Below, piece by piece: positions 20,775 through 28,242 of a stretch of DNA of 42,558 bases (positions within the stretch are counted from its first letter, which is position 1; the number at the start of each line of letters is the position of its first letter). The DNA lies in IMG/VR virus record IMGVR_UViG_3300044682_000004, positions 1 to 42,558 of that record, one strand, 5' to 3'. This DNA comes from a virus. The notes beneath the pieces were generated by a model. That model was given only the letters and a program-made list of their open reading frames with translations. It made no database searches and had not been told where the DNA came from. Both the position numbers and the translations under genes were made by a program.

Positions 20775-21270
20775 TAAGCGCCCATGATATGTCGGTGGTG
20801 GACAGGTAGTCAAGCTCGTATTCTTCCAGCAGCTCTTGCTGGACGAGGACGTACAGCTCACCGAGGTCCCAGACGTACTCCGTGACGGGCTTGTAGACCC
20901 GGTTGTACAGCGTCCAGCGCCGGGCGATCTCCGTATCGTCCAGTTCCTTGCGGGCTTCCTCGTCGGGCTGCAGGAACGCCTTGACTTTATCCAGGTCGAT
21001 GCCAGTAGACACCTTACGCTGATTGACGAGCCCGGAGTACTTGATGCCATCGACCTCTACCGGGGCCTTGAACTCCAGGTGCCGGTGCCCGTCCTCATCG
21101 ACGTACACGTCCTTGGGGACAACAGTCTCGTCCTCCGGGTCAGGCAGGATATACGCCTGAATGGTGTCTCGCGATGTCTTCCGGTAGCTCTCGGCCTCAT
21201 CCTTCTTGGCCCGCCAGTGCAGGAACGTGATGGCATCCGCAAAGACGCCCGTTAGTGTGTTTCTCGGCAT
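20755..21270 (-). CDS. Hypothetical replication-region protein, 171 aa
   Basis: The ATG at 21270 has an AGGAGGGG site, which decides against the longer start at 21324. The protein is acidic, with a beta-rich middle (VYVDEDGHRHLEFKAPVEVDGIKYSG) and a helical, Glu/Leu/Tyr-rich C-terminus. It lies between the SNF2-type helicase and the MerR-like gene. I do not recognise a family. Confidence 0.65.
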   Translation of the reverse strand: MPRNTLTGVFADAITFLHWRAKKDEAESYRKTSRDTIQAYILPDPEDETVVPKDVYVDEDGHRHLEFKAPVEVDGIKYSGLVNQRKVSTGIDLDKVKAFLQPDEEARKELDDTEIARRWTLYNRVYKPVTEYVWDLGELYVLVQQELLEEYELDYLSTTDISWALNVEKSK

Positions 21271-21293
21271 GGTTATCCCCTCCTGCGCACAGT

Positions 21294-22886
21294 TTAGTCG
21301 ATCCCAAGCTCTTCCGCAAGCCACTGTTTCAGCGAGGTGACCACATTGGGTATATGCCCGTTTCCGGTCCCGTCAATGATGGCCCCGGCCACGTCAGACT
21401 TCTGCCCGACCTGGTACGCCTTGCGTTCCTCGATAGTGCCGCTGACGAGCAGGTTGACCGTGTTGATGCTGTCGAACGTGCTGCTGACACGCCGGTTGCG
21501 CCCGTTAATCTGATGGGCCTTCCCGTGACTCCACGGCAGGTCGTAGTTGACCAGCCACCTGGCCTCAGGCACGTCTGTGCCGTACGCTCCTGCGTGCGAG
21601 GACAGCAGCAGATTGCACTCCGGGTCCTGACGGAAACGGGCCACAGCAGCCGCCTTGGCACGCGTGGAGAGGTCCCCGGTGTACACGGACGCTTCCACGT
21701 CAAGCTCGAACTCCAGCAGGTCCAGCATGTGCTTGTACTGGCTGAAGATGATTACCTTGGCCCGGGGGTCATTCAGCCAGATCTTGCCTACCTCGTAGAC
21801 GAGTCGCGCGGACTTGCTTGATGCCATAGACTCCAGGTCATGAATACCAGCCATGTCGTGCGCAAATTCCGACCCTTCAGCCCCATGTGTATCTTCATAC
21901 CGCGTGGCACTCCAGGCAAGAAGGCAGGGATGGTCCAGGAACATCTCAAGAGCCTGATGTTTAGCCATAACACGACCCGCACCACTCAGACCGCTATCCT
22001 TTACCCGTCTGCCCGCATAGTAGGCCCCGAGATCTTTGGCAGCACCAGCTGGTAGACTGCACAGCTCGTCATACAGCAGCCTGGCTACCATGCGGTACAC
22101 GACGCGCTCGTCCTCGGTAAGCTCTGCGTGCCAGGTGAGTTTCTGCTGGGCGGGCAAGTGCTGGGCCAGTTCGGCGTCATCGGCCGACAGCCGGAACATA
22201 GCCGGTTCCACCTTCTTGTTCAGCACGTCCAGGTTCTTGTACCCCTCCACCGCGTTCGTGTACTTGTTGCGCTCGATATACGCGGCATCAAAGAAGTCCC
22301 AGCGCCCGAGCACATCGGGATCAACCCACTGCATGATGGAATACAGTTCATCGGGCCTGTTCTCGACCGGAGTAGCGGTCAGCGCCAGCCGGTAAGGTAC
22401 CATAAGATCGCGCTTGTAGTTCTTCGACCGGCGCGCCGCGAAGGTCTTGATGGCGCTGGCCTCATCCAGGATGATCATCTCCGCGTTCAGCCTGCGGATG
22501 CATGATGGTTCCAGCAGTGGAGCATCATAGCCGACGATGACGTACTCGGCCCGTTCCGCCACTGTGTAGAGCTTCTTGCGCCTGGCGGGGGTACCGTCAA
22601 TGACCACACAGCCCGGCTCAGCAGCGATCGTGATGGACGTGCCGGACAGTTTCTTCACCGTCGACGGCAGGTCCGTAAACTCGGCCAGCTTCTCGGCCCA
22701 CTGGTACTTGAGGTTAGCCGGGCAGATGATCAGCACGCGCTTTATCCGGCCTAGCTCCAGCAGTTCCTCAGCGGCGGCAATGCTGATGATGGTCTTGCCG
22801 CCTCCGGTGTCTAATGCGCAGAGCAGGTTACCGCGTTCCAGTAAGCGGTCGACGGGCGCGCGCTGGTAATCACGAAGGTACTTCAT
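21294..22886 (-). CDS. SNF2/DEAD-type superfamily 2 helicase, 530 aa
   Basis: Two RecA-like lobes. Motif I is DTGGGKT (26-32), motif II is ILDEAS (about 134-139), motif III is LTATPVENRPDE, and the second lobe has VIIFSQYKHMLDLLE, an LSSHAGAYGTD segment, and the arginine-finger motif GKAHQINGRNRR. The Q-motif-like YLRDYQRAPVDRLL at the N-terminus is typical of SNF2 and phage UvsW-like enzymes. Likely work: DNA unwinding, branch migration or origin melting. ATG at 22886 overlaps the previous stop (TGATG). Confidence 0.88.
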   Translation of the reverse strand: MKYLRDYQRAPVDRLLERGNLLCALDTGGGKTIISIAAAEELLELGRIKRVLIICPANLKYQWAEKLAEFTDLPSTVKKLSGTSITIAAEPGCVVIDGTPARRKKLYTVAERAEYVIVGYDAPLLEPSCIRRLNAEMIILDEASAIKTFAARRSKNYKRDLMVPYRLALTATPVENRPDELYSIMQWVDPDVLGRWDFFDAAYIERNKYTNAVEGYKNLDVLNKKVEPAMFRLSADDAELAQHLPAQQKLTWHAELTEDERVVYRMVARLLYDELCSLPAGAAKDLGAYYAGRRVKDSGLSGAGRVMAKHQALEMFLDHPCLLAWSATRYEDTHGAEGSEFAHDMAGIHDLESMASSKSARLVYEVGKIWLNDPRAKVIIFSQYKHMLDLLEFELDVEASVYTGDLSTRAKAAAVARFRQDPECNLLLSSHAGAYGTDVPEARWLVNYDLPWSHGKAHQINGRNRRVSSTFDSINTVNLLVSGTIEERKAYQVGQKSDVAGAIIDGTGNGHIPNVVTSLKQWLAEELGID

Positions 22887-23104
22887 CAATACGTTCCGCC
22901 CAGCTCATCAAGCAGTACTTCCTGGACATTTCTACCAAGGCTCTGCCATATCCCGTCATCTAGCTCCAGCTCCAGCACGGTACTGTGAGGGAAAGTGCAG
23001 TGGTACGTGAGAAGAGCTAGATGCGTAAGAAACCTTCCGGGCTCCACGAAGCTAGCCGGGTACCACTCCTCCCGGAAGTCGTATCCTGATACTGATGCAG
23101 TCAT
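22886..23104 (-). CDS. Hypothetical protein, 72 aa
   Basis: ATGA overlap with the primase stop. Mixed alpha/beta, acidic C-terminus (ELELDDGIWQSL...). Conserved position between primase and helicase suggests a replication accessory role, but nothing in the sequence shows it. Confidence 0.6.
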   Translation of the reverse strand: MTASVSGYDFREEWYPASFVEPGRFLTHLALLTYHCTFPHSTVLELELDDGIWQSLGRNVQEVLLDELGGTY

Positions 23105-24030
23105 GCCAGCCTCCAGTATGGCACGGTACTGCGCATGCCCGAGTGAATCTCCCCGGCCGACAGGTCCCCTGGATCGCGCCCGTCCGGCTCATTGAGCACT
23201 AGTTTTACACCGTCTTTTGAGGTATCCCCGTAAGGGAAGACGGATACCTGCATGCGCCCGGACAGAGCGTCAATCGCTTTAATAGTTGCCTTGCGCCCGG
23301 CGACGTCGTTGTCGAAGAACAGCACTACCTCACTGGCAACTCCTGCCATCAGGTCGAACTGCGCAGCTGAGACGTTCGTGCCGAAAGTTGCGACTGAATT
23401 GCGTATCCCAAGGGACCACAGGCGAACCCCGTCAAGAGGGGACTCCGCAACAACGAGGGGTGAGTTGTGAGCTGGACTGACCTTGTGACTTCCAAAGAGT
23501 GTTGCAGACTTCTTGACCCCAACAGGGTAGTTGCGTACATGAGCACCCTTCTTCTGGTATCCGAGCTGCCGCCCGGTGAATGGCTCGGTAATGGGGATAA
23601 TCCACGAATCATCATCCTGACTCCACCGAAGCCCGAACACCTTGGCATCCGCAGGCGTGAAGCCGCGTGCCACGCACGCCTGCAGCGGAGGTTCCGTGAA
23701 CTTCCACATGTCAGCCCGGTCGAAAGCCTTAGGTTGCCTCGGTACGTCCTTACCGCGTTTAGTGCCGGTCGTAACTTCCCTCACGCGGCGCTCCTTGATC
23801 CAGGTAGCTGGGTCATCTACATAAAGCGCAGCCAGACTCCTGAATCCTCCAGCAAAGCCACACGAGAAACAGTTATGAAGTCCAGTAGTGAGGTTGATGG
23901 ACCAGGATGGAGAAACATCTCCGTGCTCGGGAGATGGACATTTAGCCGTCGCCTCATCTCCCGACACCCGGTAATCAATTCCCCAAACGTCAAGACAGGC
24001 TGCGATGTCACTTGGCACCAGCGTGCTCAT
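23101..24030 (-). CDS. DnaG-like primase with zinc finger and TOPRIM domain, 309 aa
   Basis: A CHC2-type zinc site uses Cys31, His36, Cys54 and Cys57 (KCPSPEHG; NCFSCGF). The TOPRIM domain begins at LVVAESPLDGVRLW (Glu196) and has the DND motif in VVLFFDNDVAGRKA (around 240-242). At 309 residues it lacks the helicase-binding C-terminal domain of bacterial DnaG, as is usual in phages. It would make RNA primers with the DnaB-like helicase encoded just upstream. The ATG at 24030 overlaps the preceding small gene by 23 bases. Confidence 0.88.
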   Translation of the reverse strand: MSTLVPSDIAACLDVWGIDYRVSGDEATAKCPSPEHGDVSPSWSINLTTGLHNCFSCGFAGGFRSLAALYVDDPATWIKERRVREVTTGTKRGKDVPRQPKAFDRADMWKFTEPPLQACVARGFTPADAKVFGLRWSQDDDSWIIPITEPFTGRQLGYQKKGAHVRNYPVGVKKSATLFGSHKVSPAHNSPLVVAESPLDGVRLWSLGIRNSVATFGTNVSAAQFDLMAGVASEVVLFFDNDVAGRKATIKAIDALSGRMQVSVFPYGDTSKDGVKLVLNEPDGRDPGDLSAGEIHSGMRSTVPYWRLA

Positions 24031-24226
24031 TGATAGCCCTCTCTATCGACAGGTTGACCCAGGCCAGGAACTCCTCATGCCCGCCCAGGAATACCGCTAC
24101 GAGCCGCTTACTGCCACTTTCCCGGCTGATCAACCCGCTGCGGGGTGGTAGCACTAGCATGCGAACAGCGGACTTGAGCGCGAACCACCGTGAGATCGGG
24201 GCTAGGTAGACTTCATTGTCACTCAT
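24008..24226 (-). CDS. Hypothetical protein, 72 aa
   Basis: The ATG overlaps the helicase stop as TGATG. The product is basic in its first half (RWFALKSAVRML...RSGLISRESGSKRL) and has an acidic/hydrophobic helix after that. Placed between helicase and primase; a helper role is possible but not shown. Confidence 0.6.
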   Translation of the reverse strand: MSDNEVYLAPISRWFALKSAVRMLVLPPRSGLISRESGSKRLVAVFLGGHEEFLAWVNLSIERAINEHAGAK

Positions 24227-25536
24227 CAGTCGCTGACCTTCTGAAATCCGCCAGCAGCTGACGGCGAAGCGGAAGTACCATTGCCGTCAACTTCGGTGAC
24301 GGCAAAACTACAACGAGTCCAGTCCCATAGCCCTTTGACGGTAGGAAGATAGCCGGTCCGTGATCTAGTGCAATTGATGGTATGCAGTCTAGTGCTCGGG
24401 TCAGCGTCGAATCCGAGCACCATGTCTGACGCCATGATGAGACCAGTACCACCCATGATTGCCCCGTCATCTATGCCATTACCCTTCTTGCCCGTCAGCT
24501 GCTTCTCACGTACCTGCATCGTGGTAACAAGCGGCACGCGGTGCCGCATCGCTACCTCCTTCATCTCCCGTGCTAAGTTATCATGTCCTTCCCAGCTGCC
24601 GCCGCTCTTGCCCGTGTTCCGGTCGATCATGAAGTAGAACCCGTCAACGAAAACCGCGTCGCACTCGTAACGATCCACATCGTATTCAAGATCTGTGATC
24701 GTATATTTACCCAGGGGCTGGACGACAAAGAACGAGTCACCCCCGGCGCTGGTACGGAAATCTCGGAGAGCAGACTTCTCACCCTGGCTCAGTTCTCCCA
24801 TCGAGTACTTCATGAAATTGATACCAGATGCGAACGCGTCAAGCCGGTCGGTTATTCCCTCGGCATCGATCTCCACAGTCAGGAACATGACGCTCTTCTG
24901 GTTCTCCCAGGCATCCAGTGCTGTCTTCAGTAGGAAGGAGGACTTGCCTGACTTGGCCCGTCCGAGGTAGGTGATCAGGTTGCCCGGCCTGAAGCCGCCG
25001 AAGCTGTCGTCAAGCTCGGGGATGCCGGTCTTGATGCCGGGCAGGATCTTGCGGTCGAGCTTGGCGTCCAGGTCGTAGTCTTCCGCGTCCCAGATGACGT
25101 GCACGTCCTGGCTGACCCGGGCGTTGCGGATCTTGCGGGCAGCGGCCTCCATCAGCTCGACAGCGGACTTGAAGTTGCCCGCCTCGACTTCCTCCGCGAT
25201 GTCGATGACCGCGAGCTGGGAGGTCAGGCGCTCGACGTCGCCCTTGTACAGCTCGACCAGCTCGTCGGAGGTGTAGGACGTATCGGGAAGCCGGTAGCTG
25301 GCCTCCGGGAATCCCAGCCGGAACATGTCGACCGTGGGTGTCTTGCGGTGCTGCGACCAGTGCCTGAGCAGGTACAGGTAAGCCGAGCGGTCTTGCTCCG
25401 TGAAGATGGCGACCCGGGACATGTCCTCCTGGTCAGTCAGCCATTCCTCATCGATGCCCGCCTCTAAGAACGGCTTCAGGTTCTTGATCCGCAGCGCGCA
25501 CGCCACGATCTCTCTTCCAAGATTCGTTTTCCTCAC
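24226..25536 (-). CDS. DnaB-like replicative helicase, 436 aa
   Basis: N-terminal 130 residues are helical, as in DnaB. The RecA-type ATPase core starts with a TGIPELDDSFGGF lead-in and Walker A GRAKSGKS (192-199), continues with FLTVEIDAEGI, Walker B CDAVFVDGFYF (about 288-298) and the VTTMQVR sensor strand, and ends with INCTRSRTGYL, the likely arginine-finger/loop region. It would form a ring that unwinds the fork and cooperate with the primase two genes downstream. GTG start at 25536 has only a weak ribosome-binding site. Confidence 0.88.
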   Translation of the reverse strand: MRKTNLGREIVACALRIKNLKPFLEAGIDEEWLTDQEDMSRVAIFTEQDRSAYLYLLRHWSQHRKTPTVDMFRLGFPEASYRLPDTSYTSDELVELYKGDVERLTSQLAVIDIAEEVEAGNFKSAVELMEAAARKIRNARVSQDVHVIWDAEDYDLDAKLDRKILPGIKTGIPELDDSFGGFRPGNLITYLGRAKSGKSSFLLKTALDAWENQKSVMFLTVEIDAEGITDRLDAFASGINFMKYSMGELSQGEKSALRDFRTSAGGDSFFVVQPLGKYTITDLEYDVDRYECDAVFVDGFYFMIDRNTGKSGGSWEGHDNLAREMKEVAMRHRVPLVTTMQVREKQLTGKKGNGIDDGAIMGGTGLIMASDMVLGFDADPSTRLHTINCTRSRTGYLPTVKGLWDWTRCSFAVTEVDGNGTSASPSAAGGFQKVSD

Positions 25537-25588
25537 CCACTTCGTTTCGTGCCGTTGACTAAAGCACTGATATGTGATTGCCGAGTCG

Positions 25589-25774
25589 TCACGCTACGCT
25601 CCCCAGCTTCAGCTTGCGGATCTCAGTGTGCTCCAGGAACTGGCTCTGATCCTGGGCCAGGTGGATGGTTACCATAGGATCACATGCCCCGAACGGAAGC
25701 CTCTTGCCAGTTGACAGCTGGCTGCCCGGGTTTCCCCACAGCAGCTTGTAGATGTCATCCTCAAGTGAACGCAC
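25589..25774 (-). CDS. Small hypothetical protein, 61 aa
   Basis: GTG start at 25774 with a GGAGGG site, and the first gene after the promoter at 25795-25823. Soluble, mixed composition (MRSLEDDIYKLLWGNPG...). It heads the replication operon. Family unknown. Confidence 0.6.
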   Translation of the reverse strand: MRSLEDDIYKLLWGNPGSQLSTGKRLPFGACDPMVTIHLAQDQSQFLEHTEIRKLKLGSVA

Positions 25775-25794
25775 TGATTTCCCTCCGAACGCAC

Positions 25795-25823
25795 AGACTA
25801 CCCGGCTTGCCCGTCCTGGTCAA
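25795..25823 (-). promoter_or_regulatory. Promoter TTGACC-17-TAGTCT at the head of the replication block
   Basis: TTGACC (25818-25823) and TAGTCT (25795-25800) with a 17-base spacer, read leftward, overlapping the stop of the 205-codon gene. The transcript would start about 14 bases before the GTG at 25774 and run through helicase, primase and SNF2-type helicase genes. Confidence 0.6.
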
Positions 25824-26437
25824 GCTGCTGGCTGACAACGCTCCACCATCCGGTGCTCAGAGTAGATCCGGGCCAGGTAGTCGCCGATCTGGTCGACGCG
25901 AAGCATGTCTTGCTCTCGTTCTTCCTCTGCCCCGGAACCACGGGAGAACTTCCTGATGCCGTCAGCTCCTTGATACCGGGTCCAGAACTCCACGATGATC
26001 AGCTCAAAGAACTGACGCCATACCGGACCGTCCAAGGGGTAGGGATTCAGTTTGGTGAAGGGACCCGGGCCTGGCTGCGGCCAGTGAAGACGGCGGATGT
26101 CTTCAAACATCTGAGCACACATGACTGGAGTTACCGAAGGTTCCTGGTACTTGTCCCGGAACTTGAAGGTTTCTACAAGCTCCCGGAGGTCATCGTAGAT
26201 GAGTACTGGACCCGTGATCAACCGGATAGCAGTTCCATCTGCCCGGACAGCCTGTCCTTCAAAGACCAGTGCAAGATGCCAGATGTCAGGATCTGCTTCC
26301 GCAGGACGAGTACGCTGATCACGACCGAAGTACGACGGCTTGAAGTTTCCTCCCTGGTTGTCTCGTTCCAGGTTGTCGATAGCTTTCCTCAGCTCACTCT
26401 TCTCAGGCTGGAATCTTGATGTGTGGTTCTTCTTCAT
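25820..26437 (-). CDS. Hypothetical protein, 205 aa
   Basis: The ATG at 26437 follows a GAGGAG site six bases upstream; a GTG at 26515 is open in frame but lies inside an operator palindrome and lacks a ribosome-binding site. Residues 50-85 look like a beta sheet (WHLALVFEGQAVRADGTAIRLITGPVLIYDD), and the C-terminal third is helical with an acidic cluster (SGAEEEREQDML). It is the first gene after the four palindromes, so it is likely controlled by the winged-helix protein. No family recognised. Confidence 0.65.
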   Translation of the reverse strand: MKKNHTSRFQPEKSELRKAIDNLERDNQGGNFKPSYFGRDQRTRPAEADPDIWHLALVFEGQAVRADGTAIRLITGPVLIYDDLRELVETFKFRDKYQEPSVTPVMCAQMFEDIRRLHWPQPGPGPFTKLNPYPLDGPVWRQFFELIIVEFWTRYQGADGIRKFSRGSGAEEEREQDMLRVDQIGDYLARIYSEHRMVERCQPAA

Positions 26438-26494
26438 GGTTACTCCTCTGGATGTGTGCGTTCTTAGCTCTCTTAAGTACTTTTCTTCCTCCTT

Positions 26495-26525
26495 AATATA
26501 GGGACCGGAAATCACTTCCGGTCAA
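26495..26525 (-). promoter_or_regulatory. Operator-overlapped promoter candidate TTGACC-19-TATATT
   Basis: TTGACC (26520-26525) and TATATT (26495-26500) are 19 bases apart, longer than ideal. One complete palindrome (26504-26522) occupies the spacer and part of the -35 box, so a protein bound there would block RNA polymerase. The predicted leader of about 55 bases leads to the ATG at 26437. Confidence 0.4.
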
Positions 26526-26595
26526 GACCCTCCTTAACCGGAAATCACTTCCGCCTTAACCGGAACTCACTTCCAAACCGGAACTCACTTCCGGT
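26504..26595. repeat. Four near-identical palindromic operators (ACCGGAA-N5-TTCCGGT)
   Basis: Copies begin at 26504, 26537, 26559 and 26577. The first and last are perfect 7-bp inverted repeats around ATCAC or CTCAC; the two middle copies each have a degenerate right arm. Centre-to-centre distances are about 33, 22 and 18 bases. The array starts at the stop codon of the winged-helix gene and ends in a promoter. This is the layout of a repressor and its operator cluster; binding by that protein is inferred from proximity. Confidence 0.75.
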
Positions 26596-26921
26596 CATGG
26601 AGCTGACCACATCGGGGACCAGGAAATCCTGATGTCCGTCCCGGCCTTTCCCCGGCTGTGCCGTTCGATCAGCCCGGCCTTCTCCATGTCCCTGAGTGCT
26701 GCCCGGATACTGCGCTCGGTGTAGCCGGTAAGCCGGGCGAGTACTTCCTGCCCGGTGATCCCCTGCTGCACGTAGCCGTACGACTGGCCGCTGAACATCG
26801 TGCACTCCAGCAGCACCCGGAACACCGTGATCATAGCCCGGTCACCTTCGGGCGTGGGGACATCGCCGCGCAGCAGGAAGCCGTTGAAAGTGTCCCGCGC
26901 TTCGAAGAAGCTCTTGAACAT
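26595..26921 (-). CDS. Winged helix-turn-helix regulator, 108 aa
   Basis: Residues 53-90 form a winged-helix domain: ITGQEVLARLTGYTERSIRAALRDMEKAGLIERHSRG, followed by a beta wing (TDIRISW). The N-terminal 45 residues are helical, possibly for dimerisation. This layout is shared with MarR/GntR-type and replication-initiator-like winged helices. The ATG at 26921 shares its A with the preceding TGA; the frame extends to 27065 only over the preceding gene. The four palindromes that begin at its stop codon are its probable binding sites, making it a candidate early repressor or, less likely, an origin-binding protein. Confidence 0.72.
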   Translation of the reverse strand: MFKSFFEARDTFNGFLLRGDVPTPEGDRAMITVFRVLLECTMFSGQSYGYVQQGITGQEVLARLTGYTERSIRAALRDMEKAGLIERHSRGKAGTDIRISWSPMWSAP

Positions 26922-27085
26922 CAGTCCCAGTCCCCGTGCTCCTGGATTCCCCGGAGGTCCGGCTCCGGGAACCACACGTCGCGCATATATCTTTTCGCGC
27001 GCCAGAACTCGGGCAGCGCAGCGTACATGCCGTGCGCCAGGCACCTGCCCCGCTCGGACCACCATTCGTTATACAGGCTTCTCAC
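26921..27085 (-). CDS. Small hypothetical protein, 54 aa
   Basis: I choose the GTG at 27085, in a GTGA overlap and eight bases after a GGAG; an ATG at 27112 is possible. The segment GRCLAHGMYAALPEFWRAKRYMRD resembles the product of the gene two positions upstream, which has ERCLAYM and a following LPPEY. Aromatic-rich and basic. Translationally coupled to the winged-helix gene. Confidence 0.55.
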   Translation of the reverse strand: MRSLYNEWWSERGRCLAHGMYAALPEFWRAKRYMRDVWFPEPDLRGIQEHGDWD

Positions 27086-27225
27086 AGCAGCTTCTCCATC
27101 GATTCCTCCCATGCATCCAGCAGGTCGTTCAGCCCGTCAGATATCCAGTAGGCCCGGTAGTACATGGTTGTTGCCTGGAAGTACCTGTCCAGCGGAGTGG
27201 TCCATGTCAGCCTGTCGAAGATCAC
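27082..27225 (-). CDS. Small hypothetical protein, 47 aa
   Basis: GTG at 27225 overlaps the preceding TAG by one base. The frame is open further to 27402, but that extension is antiparallel in quality (low-complexity, His/Gly/Arg-rich) and lies over another coupled gene, so I use the short form. The product is aromatic, with a helical acidic C-terminus (DGLNDLLDAWEESMEKLL). Family unknown. Confidence 0.5.
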   Translation of the reverse strand: MIFDRLTWTTPLDRYFQATTMYYRAYWISDGLNDLLDAWEESMEKLL

Positions 27226-27389
27226 TAGTGTATCGCCATCCGTACCTGCGTTCGGAGCACGCTCATGAAGATTCCCAGTCCGTTGGTGGGTCCGTTGGGT
27301 CCCCAAGATTGCTGGTACTCCGGCGGCAGTTTGTCCCACATGTCCCCGCACCGCATGTACGCCAGGCACCTCTCGTGGAAACCAGTCAT
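27225..27389 (-). CDS. Small hypothetical protein, 54 aa, with RCLA motif
   Basis: ATG at 27389 lies in an ATGA overlap with the previous stop; TAG at 27225 overlaps the next GTG. The protein begins MTGFHERCLAYMRCGDMWDK and continues LPPEYQQSWGPNGPTNG. The RCLA-x-x-M...LP-E layout recurs in the 54-aa product encoded at 26921-27085, suggesting an old duplication. No named family. Confidence 0.55.
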   Translation of the reverse strand: MTGFHERCLAYMRCGDMWDKLPPEYQQSWGPNGPTNGLGIFMSVLRTQVRMAIH

Positions 27390-27829
27390 CGTCCCACCTC
27401 ATGCACGCTCGTCAAGTGAATCCCTTTCCCTCCGTACGTCAGCCACCGGCTTGGTTCCGGGTCGTACACTGAGATGATGTCCGGGGAGAAAGTGGCCCGG
27501 CGTGCGGTCACCTCCGGGGTGGAAGCTACCACCTGACGCACCGGCACCATCTCAATTTCCTGCAATATTACAGCGAGTTCGTCGGCAAGTGCCTGGGGGC
27601 CTATGTAGGTGACCACCTCGACGTTAAGGTCCTGATTCCTCATTATTTTTATGAGCTGAGCCAGCATTAGGGGGTCAAGCTGGAACAGCCGGGCAGCTTG
27701 GTACCACTGCTTCCGCCTGGCGTGCTTCTGATAGGCCCGGACGCTGGCAGCGGGCAGGATGCCGATGGCGTCCTCGAAGACGATGATGATTCTCGGGCTG
27801 CTGTGGCCCGAGATGTCATTCCCCTTCAT
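27386..27829 (-). CDS. Possible HAD-like protein, 147 aa
   Basis: An opening strand IIIVFEDAIGILPA, a middle strand VEVVTYIGP, and a late SPDIISVYDPEPSRWLTYGGKG resemble the first, second and last motifs of small HAD-fold proteins, the last with a plausible metal-binding Asp. The catalytic DxD is replaced by FED-A-I. Function unproven. ATG at 27829 overlaps the previous gene by 14 bases. Confidence 0.45.
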   Translation of the reverse strand: MKGNDISGHSSPRIIIVFEDAIGILPAASVRAYQKHARRKQWYQAARLFQLDPLMLAQLIKIMRNQDLNVEVVTYIGPQALADELAVILQEIEMVPVRQVVASTPEVTARRATFSPDIISVYDPEPSRWLTYGGKGIHLTSVHEVGR

Positions 27830-27974
27830 CCCGGATGCCTGATACGACGTCCCTCATGACCCCGGTCATCGGAACCAGAGCGAAGACCGCACGCGACCGG
27901 AAGATCTCGTCGTTGTACACTGCCATGTTGGATATGCACAGCGCGTGGATGTACGGGCGAACGAAGTCAGTCAT
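27816..27974 (-). CDS. Small hypothetical protein, 52 aa
   Basis: ATG at 27974 overlaps the previous stop by eight bases; the frame is open to 28136 but only over that gene. Mixed soluble sequence with hydrophobic strands (YIHALCISNMAVYND; VFALVPMTGVMRD). No family recognised. Confidence 0.5.
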   Translation of the reverse strand: MTDFVRPYIHALCISNMAVYNDEIFRSRAVFALVPMTGVMRDVVSGIRDEGE

Positions 27975-28152
27975 GGAACTCAGTGCCAATACAGGTACGC
28001 AGCTGGGCCAGCAGGAACCGACTACCGGGCACGCCTCGGTGATCATACATGTACCACATGTTGCTCTCGCGTACCAGCAATCGCTTAGCGGCAATGTGCG
28101 AGTGCAATGCTGTGAGCTTGCCTTTGTTCTCATCACGCGATATGATGTTCAT
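27967..28152 (-). CDS. Small hypothetical protein, 61 aa
   Basis: ATG at 28152, eleven bases after a GGAGGAA site. Basic N-terminus (MNIISRDENKGKLTALHSH), then strands and a helix (RFLLAQLRTCIGTE). First gene of the coupled chain that leads to the winged-helix protein. Function unknown. Confidence 0.6.
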   Translation of the reverse strand: MNIISRDENKGKLTALHSHIAAKRLLVRESNMWYMYDHRGVPGSRFLLAQLRTCIGTEFHD

Positions 28153-28185
28153 GGTCGCGATGCTTCCTCCCGTCGTGACATTCGG

Positions 28186-28236
28186 GATAGCCCGGGGTTG
28201 CAGGACGCCTCCTTCCCCTTCCTCCCCCGGGCTATC
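28186..28236 (-). terminator. 12-bp perfect GC-rich inverted repeat with purine-rich loop
   Basis: GATAGCCCGGGG (28186-28197) and its complement (28225-28236) enclose a 27-base loop that, in the mRNA, is almost all purine with several GGAGG/AAGGAGG words. It lies in the 90-base gap between the 246-codon gene and the 61-codon gene. No U-run follows. Probably a terminator or mRNA-processing structure; the loop could also bind the anti-Shine-Dalgarno end of 16S rRNA. Confidence 0.55.
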
Positions 28237-28242
28237 TGCGTA

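Noticed and set aside
26438-26515. GTG start at 26515 for the 205-residue protein
   Set aside because: It lies within an operator palindrome and the likely promoter, with no ribosome-binding site; the ATG at 26437 has a strong one.
27226-27402. N-terminal extension that would make the 47-residue protein 106 residues long
   Set aside because: This part is His/Gly/Arg-rich low complexity and covers the 54-codon gene that is coupled on both sides by overlaps.
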